From: Pomphorhynchus laevis
Taxonomy: Eukaryota; Acanthocephala; Palaeacanthocephala; Echinorhynchida; Pomphorhynchidae
Reading direction: 5' to 3'
Length of the DNA: 64,000 bases
Assembly: GCA_012934845.2 (NCBI GenBank)
Contig: WNNJ02000108.1
Coordinates: 558,001 to 622,000, forward strand
Shown: piece after piece, positions 44,635 through 55,924 of the stretch
Layout: each line of letters begins with the position of its first letter
Position numbering within the stretch: the stretch's first letter is position 1
The notes under the pieces: model-generated
Seen by the model: only the letters and a program-made list of their open reading frames with translations
Told to the model about the DNA's origin: nothing
The model's database searches: none
Translations under genes and position numbers: made by a program

Positions 44635-46440
44635 ATATAAATCAGATCAGCTAACTGAGTCTACGTATTTTATACTTTATATAAATAAAGATAATTTTTA
44701 TGAATTGAATAATAAACAAAATACGATGTATAAAAATGAGGAAAAGATGTCATAAGGAAGAACTGCTATGCTATCAGGTTTCAGCCCGTATTGTGACATA
44801 GCAGTAAAGCCTATAAATAGCACGTCAAATACATTTTTACAAATACATGCTATTTTTACAACCAGAATTTAAAATTAAAATAAGTGGTTTTAATGAGCAA
44901 AGTGATAACAGAGGTTGGGTCGCAACCAATGCAGCGATCGAGACAATTCAACAAAATGTTAAGGCTTAACCAATTGAATTTAAATGGCTACGAGGAAAAT
45001 TTTCTTTGAAATCTGCTAAACAAGGAAATAGAAACAAATCAGATCAGCTAACTGAGTCTACGTATTTCATACTATATATAAATTAAAAATAAAGATAAAT
45101 AATTATAACTAATCAATAATTCTAAGATTACATAACCAATAAATAATTATATAAGATCTTATAAAATTTATATTTATATCAAGTTAGAATATAAAATTTA
45201 TACCAATAAAATTTATAAACCGATAAAATTTATTATCAAAACTTGGAATACAAATTAATTTTTATGAAATGACTGATAAATAATACACGATTTATTCGAT
45301 CGAATAAGGAATAGAGGTTATCAGGAGGAACTTCTATTCTATCATATTTCGGCCCCTATTCCTCGACCCAACATAGCAGCAGTGCCAAATACATGCTAAT
45401 GACGTATTTCCTATGATGGAATTTGATTATCTAGTGTATCTTCTAATACAAAGTATATTATTTATTATCCATTTGTAAAAATGTCCGCTTAAGAGTTTAA
45501 ATTCATTTTTAGTAACTTTTTATATATTGTAAATTTAATATTTTAATAATATAATATATATAATATTTAATATATAATAACCAGATCAACAAAGCTTGCG
45601 TATTCTTCACTATAATGGTCTAAATAGAAATTTCGCATATCATTTCGTTGAAAAATTATAAAAACCCTTATTTCGTTAAATAAGATCCATCAGAGGTTAT
45701 TTTACCGCGAAAACGAAGTCCACTGGTTAATATAATAACTTGTCAGTAGAACAAATCAAATCAGCTAAGTAAGTCTACGTATTTTATGCTATAAACAAAT
45801 TAAAAATAAAGATAAGTAATAAATAATATAAGGTTTTATAGAATTTAAATATCTAAAATAATTTAAATTTATTTTTAAATATTTTCATGATTTATATATT
45901 TTTTAGTTTTAGTATTTCTGACATATGTTATATTATCGGGAAAACGAAGTCCACAGGTCAATAATAACTTGTCAGTAAAACCAATCAAATCAGATAACTA
46001 AGTCTACGTATTTTATACTATAAATAGTTTTAAAATAAAGATAAATAATTATGATTTTATACAATTAATATTTATATAACGATAAAATTTATTAACATTT
46101 AAAATAAAAATGAATTTTTATTAATTGACTAATAAATAATTTGCAATGTAATAGATTAAAGATTATATGCCACCGGGAAGAACTGCTATATTATAAGTTT
46201 CGGCTCGTATTCCTCAAAACAAAATGAATTCAAAACGAAATAATAACTTGTCAGTTGAACAAATCAGATCAGATAATTGAGTTTACGTATTTGATACTGT
46301 ATATAAATTAAAAATAAAGATAAATAATTATAAATGATAAATGATTATATAAAATTTTACGAAATTTATATTAATATAAAGATAAAATTTATTATTAAAA
46401 TTTAAAATAAAAATCAATTTTATGAATTGACTAATACTTC
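44635..46440. repeat. Irregular array of an AT-rich repeat (5 copies)
   Basis: Copies of a unit containing AAATCAGATCAGCTAACTGA, then GTCTACGTATTTTATACTA and ATAAATTAAAAATAAAGATA start near 44640, 45037, 45745, 45985 and 46260. The last three are preceded by AATAACTTGTCAGT and two of these also by AAACGAAGTCCAC, giving a local period of about 240-275 bp. A second block, AGGAAGAACTGCTATGCTAT plus CGGCCC.TATTCCTC, appears at 44757, 45320 and 46170. Single relatives lie in the SELENOT intron at 38.45 kb (+) and near 36.15-36.43 kb (-). Confidence 0.8.
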
Positions 46441-46845
46441 TATATTTTTTAGTTTATTGTATTGAATTTAAAGAGTGTCTTGTAAGATTGCAGGATTTAC
46501 GATTAGAATTCTTATAACTATGTTGCACTTATGTGAAAGAAGCGCTTCTGGAAACAACATCTGTGGCATGCATGTGCGGTCACAAAGTTTCAATATTGTT
46601 ATTATCTTACAAATCCAAAATATTTCTTTTAGTAATAATTCAGTTAATGCAAAAGCAAAAATGGAATCAAATTTGATATGTCGCTAAATATCAGCGATAT
46701 CATTTAAATCAATTTTAATTTATGAGGATTCTAAGAGTTAGTCAGCATAATATCAAATATATTTGATTTCGTTTTTGCAATATCATTAATTAGACATAGT
46801 TGCGTGCAAGTCTTTGATTAGATTGTTGTATCGATCATTCATTAT
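46441..46845. other. Spacer, nothing recognised
   Basis: A 70-codon frame at 46475-46687 has no recognisable motif and is not taken as a gene. Confidence 0.4.
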
Positions 46846-46849
46846 AGAC

Positions 46850-47110
46850 TTGTGAAAAAGTTTTAAAAGTTTTTGTTGGAGCTTTCGACCAAACGGTCCT
46901 TGTCAACAAATTAAAAATATCAAACAGAATTAAAATGACAGTACAGAGATACAAGTTTTATAATAGGAATACCACGGAAGAAGTCCATTCGTTTACGTGA
47001 TACCATCCACAATTTCATGCGATACTGGTAATCGTAGTGACCAGTTAGACTTATTTCCGGCCATCGGATTCGCTTCGCAATTTATTAAAATTGATTCTTT
47101 TATAAGACGA
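46850..47110. repeat. Dispersed repeat, possibly a Penelope-like element end
   Basis: Similar to 62285-62540. Shared landmarks are AGCTTTCGAC followed by a short palindrome, ACTGGTAAT.GTAGT, CCAAGCATTGGGTTTGG-like/CATCGGATTCG blocks and ATAAG.CG.CG. On the minus strand both have a small stem-loop followed by GAAAGCT, as at ends of many Penelope-like elements. It is old and non-coding. Confidence 0.4.
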
Positions 47111-47734
47111 CGTTTTAATATCATTAATTAAAAAATATTTAATTAAAATAAAATATTTAATTAAAGAAAATGTTTAGTTCAATGCCGCTTTTTCCGCTTA
47201 TCATATTTTGCAAAACGGAAGGCATTAGTAAGATACGTACTTGCTTATTCGGATTTTGATCGAAGATAATCATATTACGTTAATCATATTAACTCTATTT
47301 AGGTCGTATTCACATCAAAACCATTTACGAAACATCATGTAAGCTAAATATGACAATAAAATTTTGAAATTCAATAAAGTTATATTATAAAACAGCTTTG
47401 CGCAATTCAATACGACAATTATAAACCTAGCTAGTGCTCTGGAATGCCGAAATAAAATGTCGGCTTTCTTTGTTTCTATTTCCAATACACCGTAAACCGT
47501 GCACATTAAAAATGAACTTCAATTTTTTTCCTTTTTATGGGTATTTCAAACTAAGTTTGTATTATTGAGACATTCTAATCCAAAAAAAATAAAAAAGAAG
47601 GGAAGCGTCATATTCACCAATATAGTTAAGCCACTGAATGCAGGCATTTTTATTTTTGCAAGCCCCATACACTAGGGTGACAATATTTAAGGGTATATTA
47701 ATCTGAAAAGTAAATAACGAAATGTATATCGTTA

Positions 47735-48530
47735 CTATATCCTTCCATAACACTCACGCGCCTTCCACTTTCCACCATTCCCTTCATTCCCCATTCCCTT
47801 CATTCCCCATTCCCCTGCCCCTTCTCCCATTCCCCAAACTCCTCTTCCACCTTCCCCATTCCTCAATATCACCTCCCCTCTTTCCCATTCTCCAATCCCC
47901 GCATTCAATTTTCCCCATTCTCCCATTCCACCATGGAATTAAGATTTTCATATTTTTAATTGGGAATAAGATGTATTGGGAACACAACTCTTATTTCCAA
48001 TTTCTTGGATGTTATACACAACAAATACAGTTACAATATCCTCAATTAAAACAGTTTATGGATTAAAGAGCAAAATTCGAATTGTGGATTGATCTTAATT
48101 TGGGCGAATATGCTTGGAGGCGAAATTCACGCCTGAATAGCTTACCTCTCTTTGAAAATCTTTTAGACGACATAAAAGACTTATTTTAAGTTAAAACTTT
48201 TCATCGAAATGATTTATTTTTGTCATTTCTATGGTGAAAACCTAAATTGAACAAGTCATCCCTAATTGAACATTGCATTTCTCTTCCCCTGAGAGTTTAT
48301 TTGAGCTAAAATTTTGATAGTCGGTAGCAGTGTCCATTATTGAAAAATTCGAGAAAACACGGTTTTATCTCAAAAATTAATTTTTATCATAAGATTTTTT
48401 TTATACTTTTTTATGTTAGGAAAAATTGTCTATATTATGAGATATTTAACGTTTCAGGTCGTAATATGCACTACACATTTTTATTTAAAGATATGCTTTC
48501 GATTTTTGTTCTTTTTTGTGGTCATGTAAG
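47735..48530 (+). repeat. Repeat 'H', second copy, with pyrimidine minisatellite
   Basis: The + strand begins with a (CCATTCCCTTCATTC)-type pyrimidine-rich minisatellite (about 47757-47935). It continues through blocks that match 7150-6430 in reverse (GGGAATAAGATGTATTGGGA; ATTTCTATGGTGAAAACC; TTAACGTTTCAGGTCGTAAT) and ends in TTGTGGTCATGTAAG, the LINE-like tail. The proline/serine/histidine-rich frame over the minisatellite (47722-48066) is not considered a gene. Confidence 0.75.
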
Positions 48531-48960
48531 CTTACCTCTCTTTTAAAATCTTTTAGACGACATTAAAGACTTATTTTAAGTTGACATGTTTCATCAAAAT
48601 TATTTATTTTTGTCATTTCTATGGTGAAATCCTAAATTAAACATATATTCTCAAAGATATGTTATCAAAACATTGAAATGTTCTCAAACATTTCTCTTCA
48701 CCTGAGAGTTTATTTGAGCTAAACTTTTGATAGTTGGTATACCCGAAATCGATGATTCAAATAATATGAAAAAAATCGTTGTATCCATAATTTAAAAAAT
48801 TTGAGAAAAAAATGTTTCTATCTCAAAATTAATTTTTATCATAAATTTTGTTGTTAACTTTTACTTGATATTCTTTTTATATATTATGAAGAATTGTCTA
48901 TTGATGAGATATTTAACGTTTTGGGTCGTAATATGCACTACCAATTTTTAATTTTTAATT
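48531..48960 (+). repeat. Partial tandem copy of repeat 'H'
   Basis: CTTACCTCTCTTTTAAAATC at 48531 repeats CTTACCTCTCTTTGAAAATC at 48138, and the similarity continues for about 400 bp to the GGTCGTAATATGCACTACC block. The minisatellite part is not repeated. Confidence 0.75.
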
Positions 48961-49102
48961 TTTTTCTAAAAAAATTAAAAATTAATTATCTCGTAATATG
49001 ATTATCTTCGATCAAAATCCGAATAAGCAAGTACGTATCTTACTAATGCCTTCCGTTTTGCAAAATATGATAAGCGGAAAAAGCGGCATTGAACTAAACA
49101 TT

Positions 49103-49850
49103 CTCCAAAATCAGCACCAGTCTAAATAAGAGAAAATTCTGATATTTCAGCTTTTTGACAAAGAAAGAGTTTGCTTGTATCCAAATGTAAAATTTCTACA
49201 AATTTTATTGATTAGAATAAAACAGTATCGAAACATAATATGATGCCCTTTAATTTTTATGATTAATTATTATTAATTGATATGTCATAAATAATATAAC
49301 GTGTTATATTTCGTTTTACATAAAATCGACATTTTTATGTATTAATCGTTTCAAATAAATTTAAAAATTACATTTCATTCTGTTTTAGAGTAAGTATTTG
49401 GTATGATTAAGATATATTGAAGTCGATTTTCTCAATTGAAAATGATAATGACACTATTTGATAATCATTTAACAAAAGAATTATTACGAGTTTTCATTTG
49501 GATAATTTATTATGCCTAAACATAGGATTAGTTGAAACACGAATGTAATTTTAGCAAAAAGGAATTATCAATATTTATATATTAGATTATTTAATAATTA
49601 TTTAAAATATTGATAGATGCAAAATATATTAATAATTTGTAATTATTAAATAATTTATAAATACGCAAAGTAATATGAATAGTGTGTTATGTCCCATTTC
49701 ACAAAGTAATATGAATAAAATTATAATTTGTTAACACATTTTAAAACATTCTATTAATTCAAACATAAAATTCAATATTCGTAAAGCATATGGCGGAAAT
49801 TTTTATTTCTTATTCCATTCGGTTATGTTTAAACCAAAGTTTAAAGATAC
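49103..49850. other. AT-rich upstream region of GFER
   Basis: No gene or repeat recognised. The sequence ATATTAATAATTT is repeated in variants. The GFER promoter should lie in the last few hundred bases. Confidence 0.4.
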
Positions 49851-50348
49851 ATGTCTGAGAAGCAACAAAGTGTTCACAAGAGAATGTGCCGTGTCTGTTC
49901 TGATTTTGCGGATTGGTTACAAGGAGACAAGACAGTTGTTAATGAGAATAAATCTATACATAATTCTACAGACACAAGTCAATTTGAAGATCAGCTGGTA
50001 TTCAAGGGAAATTGCCCTCCTAACCGCGGTGATATTGGTCGCGCTACCTGGTCACTGATGCATACAGCTGCCGCATATTTTCCGGATAATCCAACTGAAG
50101 ATACTCGAAGAGCAATGAAAGACTTTATAAATTCTATGATTCACATATATCCATGCGAAGAATGTAGAGAGGATTTTCAAAAGGAAATGACTAAACGTCC
50201 AGTTGATGTTACAGACAGAGATAGGTTGTCAAATTGGCTTTGTGACCAACACAACATTGTTAACAGAAAACTACTAAAACCTGAGTTTGATTGTTCCATG
50301 GTTTTGGAAAGATGGAAAGATGGTTGGAAAGACGGTAGCTGTGGATAA
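49851..50348 (+). CDS. GFER: FAD-linked sulfhydryl oxidase ALR/Erv1
   Basis: A single-exon gene encoding 165 residues. ALR/Erv1 works in the mitochondrial intermembrane space, reoxidising MIA40/CHCHD4 and passing electrons to cytochrome c or oxygen. The N-terminal shuttle motif is C13-R-V-C16 in the family context CRVCSDFADW. The FAD domain follows: CPPNRGDIGRATWSLMHTAA (55-74), the redox-active C102-E-E-C105 in IYPCEECREDFQ, and the structural C131-(16 residues)-C148 pair in WLCDQHNIVN. Length is between the human short (125) and long (205) forms. The ATG at 49851 is the first in this frame; an overlapping frame from 49825 is spurious. The N-terminal shuttle cysteines present here argue for the long, mitochondrial form. 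Confidence 0.96.
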   Translation: MSEKQQSVHKRMCRVCSDFADWLQGDKTVVNENKSIHNSTDTSQFEDQLVFKGNCPPNRGDIGRATWSLMHTAAAYFPDNPTEDTRRAMKDFINSMIHIYPCEECREDFQKEMTKRPVDVTDRDRLSNWLCDQHNIVNRKLLKPEFDCSMVLERWKDGWKDGSCG

Positions 50349-52241
50349 AGATTATGACGTATTCCTGCTTCACAAATCTATTGTTTTCTACAATTACTTT
50401 AAGAATCAAATTGAAAATGAAGTGTTGATGCTTTAACTAAAATGTTGTTTCCAGAATAACGTTTTATTTATTTGATCACTCTTAATTTTATAAAATTAAT
50501 TATTAAATATTAATGTTTCAGAGGACAAGATAAAGTAACAGCATATCTAATACATAGCCATTAAGAAAATTGGAAAATATATTTTAGCAAAAACTAGAAT
50601 CCATAGTTTAAATTGATTATAAATATTGCTTTTAAATATTGAAGTAATTTTTATATTGCTTTTAGAATAAATATAATTTTAAGTTTAATGAAGAAAAGAT
50701 ATGGTGTAATAGTGCGATTTATCATAGATGTGTAATACGGTGACTTATTGGTTATGCTCCACAAAATTGATTTTACTTGCCTTTCTGGAAATTTATGTGC
50801 GATAAAGTAACGTTGTTAGTTCGCTTTTGAAGTTATTGGTTCACGGTTCGTTCCTTTTCAAAACATTTGCTAATTGTAAATGTCATAGTTAAGTTTCTAT
50901 TCTCTTTAACGAATAAAATGGCTTCACTCTTATTATTCAATTATAGAGTTCTCAATTAGCATACACTTAAGGAAACTATTTTATCTACTACTGTAAGTCA
51001 CAACGATTTACATTAAGTAATGACTTTGGAAATAAAATTATGTTAAAAATGTGCTCGCTCTATTGCCAATATTTTACAAGGATTTCAGTTAAATATCTTT
51101 AGCTGCATATCCTTTATATTTGTGTAATTTAATTAAATGTACTTTAGATCTAAGTAAAAGCTCAATTTCTTAAAAATAGGACTGAATTAATTATAGCTAA
51201 AAAAGATTACTTATTAAATTATAATTTATATATTTTATCAATCCTGTGGTCCCATTTTCATTTGTACCGTCATCAACTTCCAACTAAAACATATAGAATT
51301 TCATAATGATATTTATAAAGGCAATATTCATTTTTTCAAAGTACTAATTTGCTTATTGTCTCCTGAAATAAAGTGGTAAACGTCGAAGCTTCAAAAACAT
51401 ATCAAATCAGTATTATATTTAAATTATTAAATATAATTTCCAGCTAAACATTTTTTGTTTCAGTACAAAATTAATAGCTGACGATAGTGACAGTAGCTGC
51501 TGGAAAGTTGTCAAACAGATTTTCCTTTAAAAAAACACAAATAAATCTTATTGATTCCTTTAAATCGAAAAAATATCAAAATAGTAGTTCGATATGTGCT
51601 ATCGGATCATGGAAACATAAACTCATAAAATATGATAAGGTTTATAAAAATATATATTTAAATATTTTTTCGCTAAGTCTCTAATCTACTTGTCACGTGA
51701 AATTTTACTTGTTAACATACCTGAACAGGTCTATATAAAACTACTTTTTTATTTTTTTGAAGGCTATTTATTAAAAGTTATGTAAAGTTTAAATTTTGTT
51801 ATGACAAAATCAAATGTCATATGTAGTGATATTATTAATTTTATATAATTATATAATTAATAAATAATTTAGCTACAAAAAAATAAATTTAAAAGTAAAT
51901 TATGATATAACTATATTCATCGTATTTTGATAATTGTGTAATTGGGAAAACAGATTTTATCGAAAAGTGTCATTACGATGGCTTGTGATGTTTTTAAATG
52001 TCTAATGACCGGGTATATCCAGATTTCTTCCATATGTGATAACCCTTATAAACGATAATTGATTATATAAACTTTGAAATCGCATCAATTTAAAATTTGA
52101 AATTTTTAAATCTATCAATGCCAGGTCTTCGAATTGCTGTTATTTTTGATGACGGTTTAATTAGGTAATTGATTTTGACCTTGTGAGATCGCATCAGTTT
52201 AAATATCAGATCAATTTTATAGATGCGAATTGTATTATAAA
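50349..52241. other. AT-rich intergenic region, no gene
   Basis: Nothing is recognised between GFER and MTRFR. Small open frames (for example 51487-51684) lack motifs. Confidence 0.5.
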
Positions 52242-52685
52242 ATGCATAAAATGTTTTACACTGGAATACTTTCTATTATAAGAGCGGTGCCAAGATTAAA
52301 TGTAATTCAACTTGCACATATACAGCGCTTTTCGATAAAGCGTGGAGAGCTACCACCCATTGAAGAATTTGATTTAGTAGAAAAATTTGTAAAAGGTGAT
52401 GGACCTGGAGGACAATCAGTAAATAAAACAATAAATGCCGTATATTTGTATCACAAACCGACAGGCTTACACGTTAAGTGCCATTTATCCCGATCCCTTA
52501 TAATAAATCGTGTTAAGGCCAGAAGTTTACTCCAAGAAAAAATTGACTTGCATTTGAACGGTGAAAATAGTTACCTAGCTAAAGTGAAGGAAGAAAGCAG
52601 GCAATATAAACGAGAAAAGAAAGCTAGATCAAAACAAAGACTCGCTGAATTAAAACAATTCAAGGAACGTGAAGGTATTCCATAA
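52242..52685 (+). CDS. MTRFR: Mitochondrial ribosome-rescue factor (C12orf65 family)
   Basis: A single exon of 147 codons from the ATG at 52242. The family consists of codon-independent class I release-factor relatives that, with MTRES1, free nascent chains from split or stalled mitochondrial large subunits. The first 30 or so residues are basic and hydrophobic, as for a mitochondrial targeting signal. The RF-1 domain shows ELPPIEEFDLVEKFVKGDGP followed by the catalytic GGQ (56-58), SVNKTINAV, GLHVKCHLSRSL and NRVKARSLL. The C-terminal end is a long lysine/arginine-rich helix (KREKKARSKQR), typical for this subfamily and for contact with rRNA. Human MTRFR is 166 residues. MTRF1L and ICT1/MRPL58 were considered: the first is much longer and the second has a different GGQ context. 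Confidence 0.93.
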   Translation: MHKMFYTGILSIIRAVPRLNVIQLAHIQRFSIKRGELPPIEEFDLVEKFVKGDGPGGQSVNKTINAVYLYHKPTGLHVKCHLSRSLIINRVKARSLLQEKIDLHLNGENSYLAKVKEESRQYKREKKARSKQRLAELKQFKEREGIP

Positions 52686-54040
52686 TCCAAAAACAAAACA
52701 TTATTTGTACTATGTAAAGTTATGCTATGCACCAAACAACTTTGATTGTATTTATTCAAAAAGTTATATTGCGTGAATTTTAACTATAGCCATAATATTA
52801 TATTAAAATTTTTATTGAATACATTTTCTGAAGAATATGTAAAGCTATCTTAGAATAAACTGTCTAAAGATCTAAGATGATATTATATATAATATTATTA
52901 TAATATATAATATTATATCTAATATGATCTAATAAGTTGTAAGTATATGACTGAAGGAAAATAACTCTTATTGCTTTGAATCACTAGTTACCTCAACTAA
53001 ATCATTCTTTTGTGAATTAACATGTAGCTAATACGATGATGTATTTAAAGCATCGATATTAAAAAATATTGCTCATATTTTATATAATATAGTATATTCA
53101 ATTTGTAATAGATCCGAGATAATTAATTCACAGAAGAATAATTTTATTGAAGGCAGCTAGTGATTCAAGCCAATCAGGGTTATTTTCCTTAAGTCATGCT
53201 TTGCAACAAAGTTATATCTTCACTATTTACTAAAATGCAACATTAATATATAATTCGGTGTACTATTTTCGTTATAAATTAGTGATGTGTGAAATATATC
53301 ACTAATGATGTATTTAAAGCATCGATATTAAGAAATATTACTCATATTTTTTGTCTTTTAGAATAAGGAATAAACTGTGATACGTTATTATTTTGTCTAA
53401 TAGCATGTCTACTAGGGAGAATCTAATGCACATGAGAATTTTTAACAAATGAGTATTTGAAAATATGTAATTATGAATTTTCATTAAAATAATTAAATCG
53501 CACGTTATAATTATATTATAATATAATTATAAATAATTTTATTATATTATAATAAGTCAGGGTTATTTTCCTTTTTGTTTTATTTTCCATGTAGTTAATA
53601 CGTCACATGTATATGACTTAAGGAAAATAACTCTTATTGCTTTGAATCACTAGTTACCTTAACTAAATCATTCTTTAGTGAATTAACTAATAACGACATG
53701 AATACCAATAAGTTATATTATATCGGATCTATTACATATTGAATATACTATATTATATATTATTATTTATGTTATATTTTATACTATATAATACTAAATA
53801 ATAGATTTATATATTTTCAAATACTCAATTTTTGATAATTTCCATGTGTATCGGATGTATCTCTTGTAGACATACTATCAGGCAATATAATTAAGTCTCA
53901 CAATTTAGTCCTTATCATAAAGACAAAAAATATAACTATATAATAACAGATAAGTCATTATGAGTTTTATTACTCTTATGAATTTTATCTTAATTTAATC
54001 ATTAGCATATACCACTAGACGTTGTTCGCGTTTAAATATT
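52686..54040. repeat. AT-rich region with a repeated fold-back
   Basis: At 52947-53196 a diverged fold-back has arms with GGAAAATAACTCTTATTGCT and its complement. A second partial copy is at 53548-53700, and a piece of its interior (GATGTATTTAAAGCATCGAT) occurs at 53035 and again at 53306. AT palindromes fill 52880-52925. No gene is found. Confidence 0.7.
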
Positions 54041-55900
54041 TTTTTAAGAGTTTAATGGGGACAGCAACATATAAGATAGGAGAAAGAGCAGAGCCTTGAG
54101 GCACACCCGTAATAGGGGTAAAACTGACGCGTATCAGGGTCGTCTTCATAATAGAATCGCCCGGTGTAAAGCAGTATCTCTACCCTGTTAACAATTCTCG
54201 CAGGCAACCCAAGAGACCTGAGAAAAGAGATATTAAAAGGAATGAAGATGCGGTCATATGCAGCAGAAAAGTCAAGGAAAACAGCCACAGCAAGTTGATG
54301 ACTATTCTCCTGGCAGAACTGATGTACTTCACCTACAGCTGAATGAACCGAGCGACCTTTAACGATCCCATGGAAACATGGAGGGATTAAATTACCACTA
54401 CTTAAATGGTCGAGGATTTTACGTGCAAGCGCTTTCTCGTAAATGGAGATTAGGGAGTTTTGTATCAAAATAGACCGCAGGTCTTTAGGACATGAGACCG
54501 GATTTCTTTTAGGTAGAAAAATTCTCTGGCTAATGTTGATGCCGGCAACATCGGAAGGGGTGGCTAATAGCATTGTGAGGGCCACTTCACTTCTTTGTTC
54601 GGCTGTCAACAGCTGACAGACACGAGAAGAAAGTGGAGCGACGGATTTGGAGATGCCTGGGATCGGCCCCTAGGAGTTAAGGATATATGTGACAGATAGG
54701 TCCTGCTCCTGAAGTCCCCCAAGGCGGGATTGGCTGAAGAGATTGATTGGCTCCATAGTTATGTAGGGATGGCTAGTCATCTAAAACTATATCAAGACCT
54801 TTACTACCAATCCGACTCAATGATCTATCCTTCCAACAGACAAATTTCTCCTTCTTGAATATCTTCAAAAAGTAAGACTGAGCTGGATTAAGGGAAGCAA
54901 TGCTTGCCCTATCCTTAGCCAGTTGAAACCTATACCTAATGCTCCAATATTCATTCGAGAGAGCTTGTCTGTCAGTAACAGAGAGATTGGGGAGACGCAG
55001 CATATAAGCTAAGGTCTTGAGTTTTGTCGGAGTGGGATTGTAAATACGACTTTTATATGTATTCGAGAGCAACGCAGTAGCTAGCGAAGAGAGGTAGGAA
55101 TTAAATTCGGTCAGAATCTCGTTCCAAATTCGGGAGAAACGTTGGATAGTTGCCTGAAAGAAAGCCACTCTGATGGGGTCAAAGTGGAATTTCCTTCGAA
55201 GCAAATTATCTTCTTCTATCGGCTAACGTATTAGATCATGAGAGGTGGTCATATGTTGGTACGACTGCTCTGTGCAGAGGGGTTTCAACATCCACATCTT
55301 ATAAAGCAGTAGTTTGTCGAGGTGAAAGTTCGTTGTTGTGCAATGAAAGTTGGGGACAATGGTATGTGAATAAGATAGACGTTCCTGGCTCTGCGGAGTG
55401 CTGCATTATTCCAACGACTAGTTCTGTCGTTGAAATCACCAAGTACCATGTCATAGCCACTATCCAAAATTCTATCCAGGAAGTCACGGTTCTTGTGTAC
55501 CTCACCTGGACGGATGTAGATATTGGCTAGACTGAGGCTTTTACCGTTTTTACAGTGATATAACTAAACAAGACAGGGCTGGACAAGAGTAGTTTAGCAG
55601 ACGGGAGGATCTTAGAGAGCATTTAACTAAGGTTAGAAGACCTTGAGAAGAAGAGTGAGGTAATGTTATGTACGGAGTATAGTGGGAATAAATGTGCTTA
55701 GGGATGAATCGAGTAAGTTCGTGGGGAAGACGGATAGACCGCGTCTCCTAAAGGACTATGACATTTGCATCTCTACCGGATAGAAGTCTAAGGGCAGAGG
55801 CACCTCCGGAATTTCACTGAAGGATATTCAGTGAAAAAGGCTCACGAGTACTCTGCATTGCGTTAAATTAGCTGGGTGGGATTGCCCCATTTAGGGATAA
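54041..55900 (-). mobile_element. LINE fragment (-): endonuclease to mid RT
   Basis: Read right to left: an endonuclease piece with YDMVLGDFNDRTSRWNNAAL (about 55455-55400), a linker frame 55204-54773, then RT from 54609 with QNSLISIYEKALARKILDHL, FHGIVKGRSVHSAVGEVHQF, VAVFLDFSAAYDRI and YYEDDPDTRQFYPYYG. It stops near 54045 before the YADD box. The 'KGRS' and 'DTRQFYPYYG' pattern differs from the CR1-like and L2-like families, so this is another lineage. It has several breaks and is 3'-truncated. Confidence 0.75.
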
Positions 55901-55924
55901 CACTTGCCCACGGGCATTGTCTTA

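Larger units (their letters stand above)
47169..49102. repeat. 1.93-kb segment bounded by a perfect 111-bp inverted repeat
   Basis: The left arm 47169-47279 and right arm 48992-49102 are identical in inverted orientation over 111 bp (AATGTTTAGTTCAATGCCGC...). Inside are repeat H and its partial tandem copy, but no transposase. It could be a non-autonomous element with long terminal inverted repeats or a local inverted duplication. No target-site duplication is seen. Confidence 0.8.

Noticed and set aside
44635-46440. CRISPR-like or centromeric satellite array
   Set aside because: Units are irregular in length and spacing and the host is an animal; it is a dispersed AT-rich repeat with local tandem copies.
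46475-46687. A 70-codon frame with several cysteines
   Set aside because: No family motif, no start context, AT-rich repeat surroundings.
47722-48066. A 114-codon proline/serine/histidine-rich frame
   Set aside because: It is generated by the pyrimidine-rich minisatellite of repeat H; the reverse frame is equally open and the repeat recurs elsewhere as non-coding DNA.
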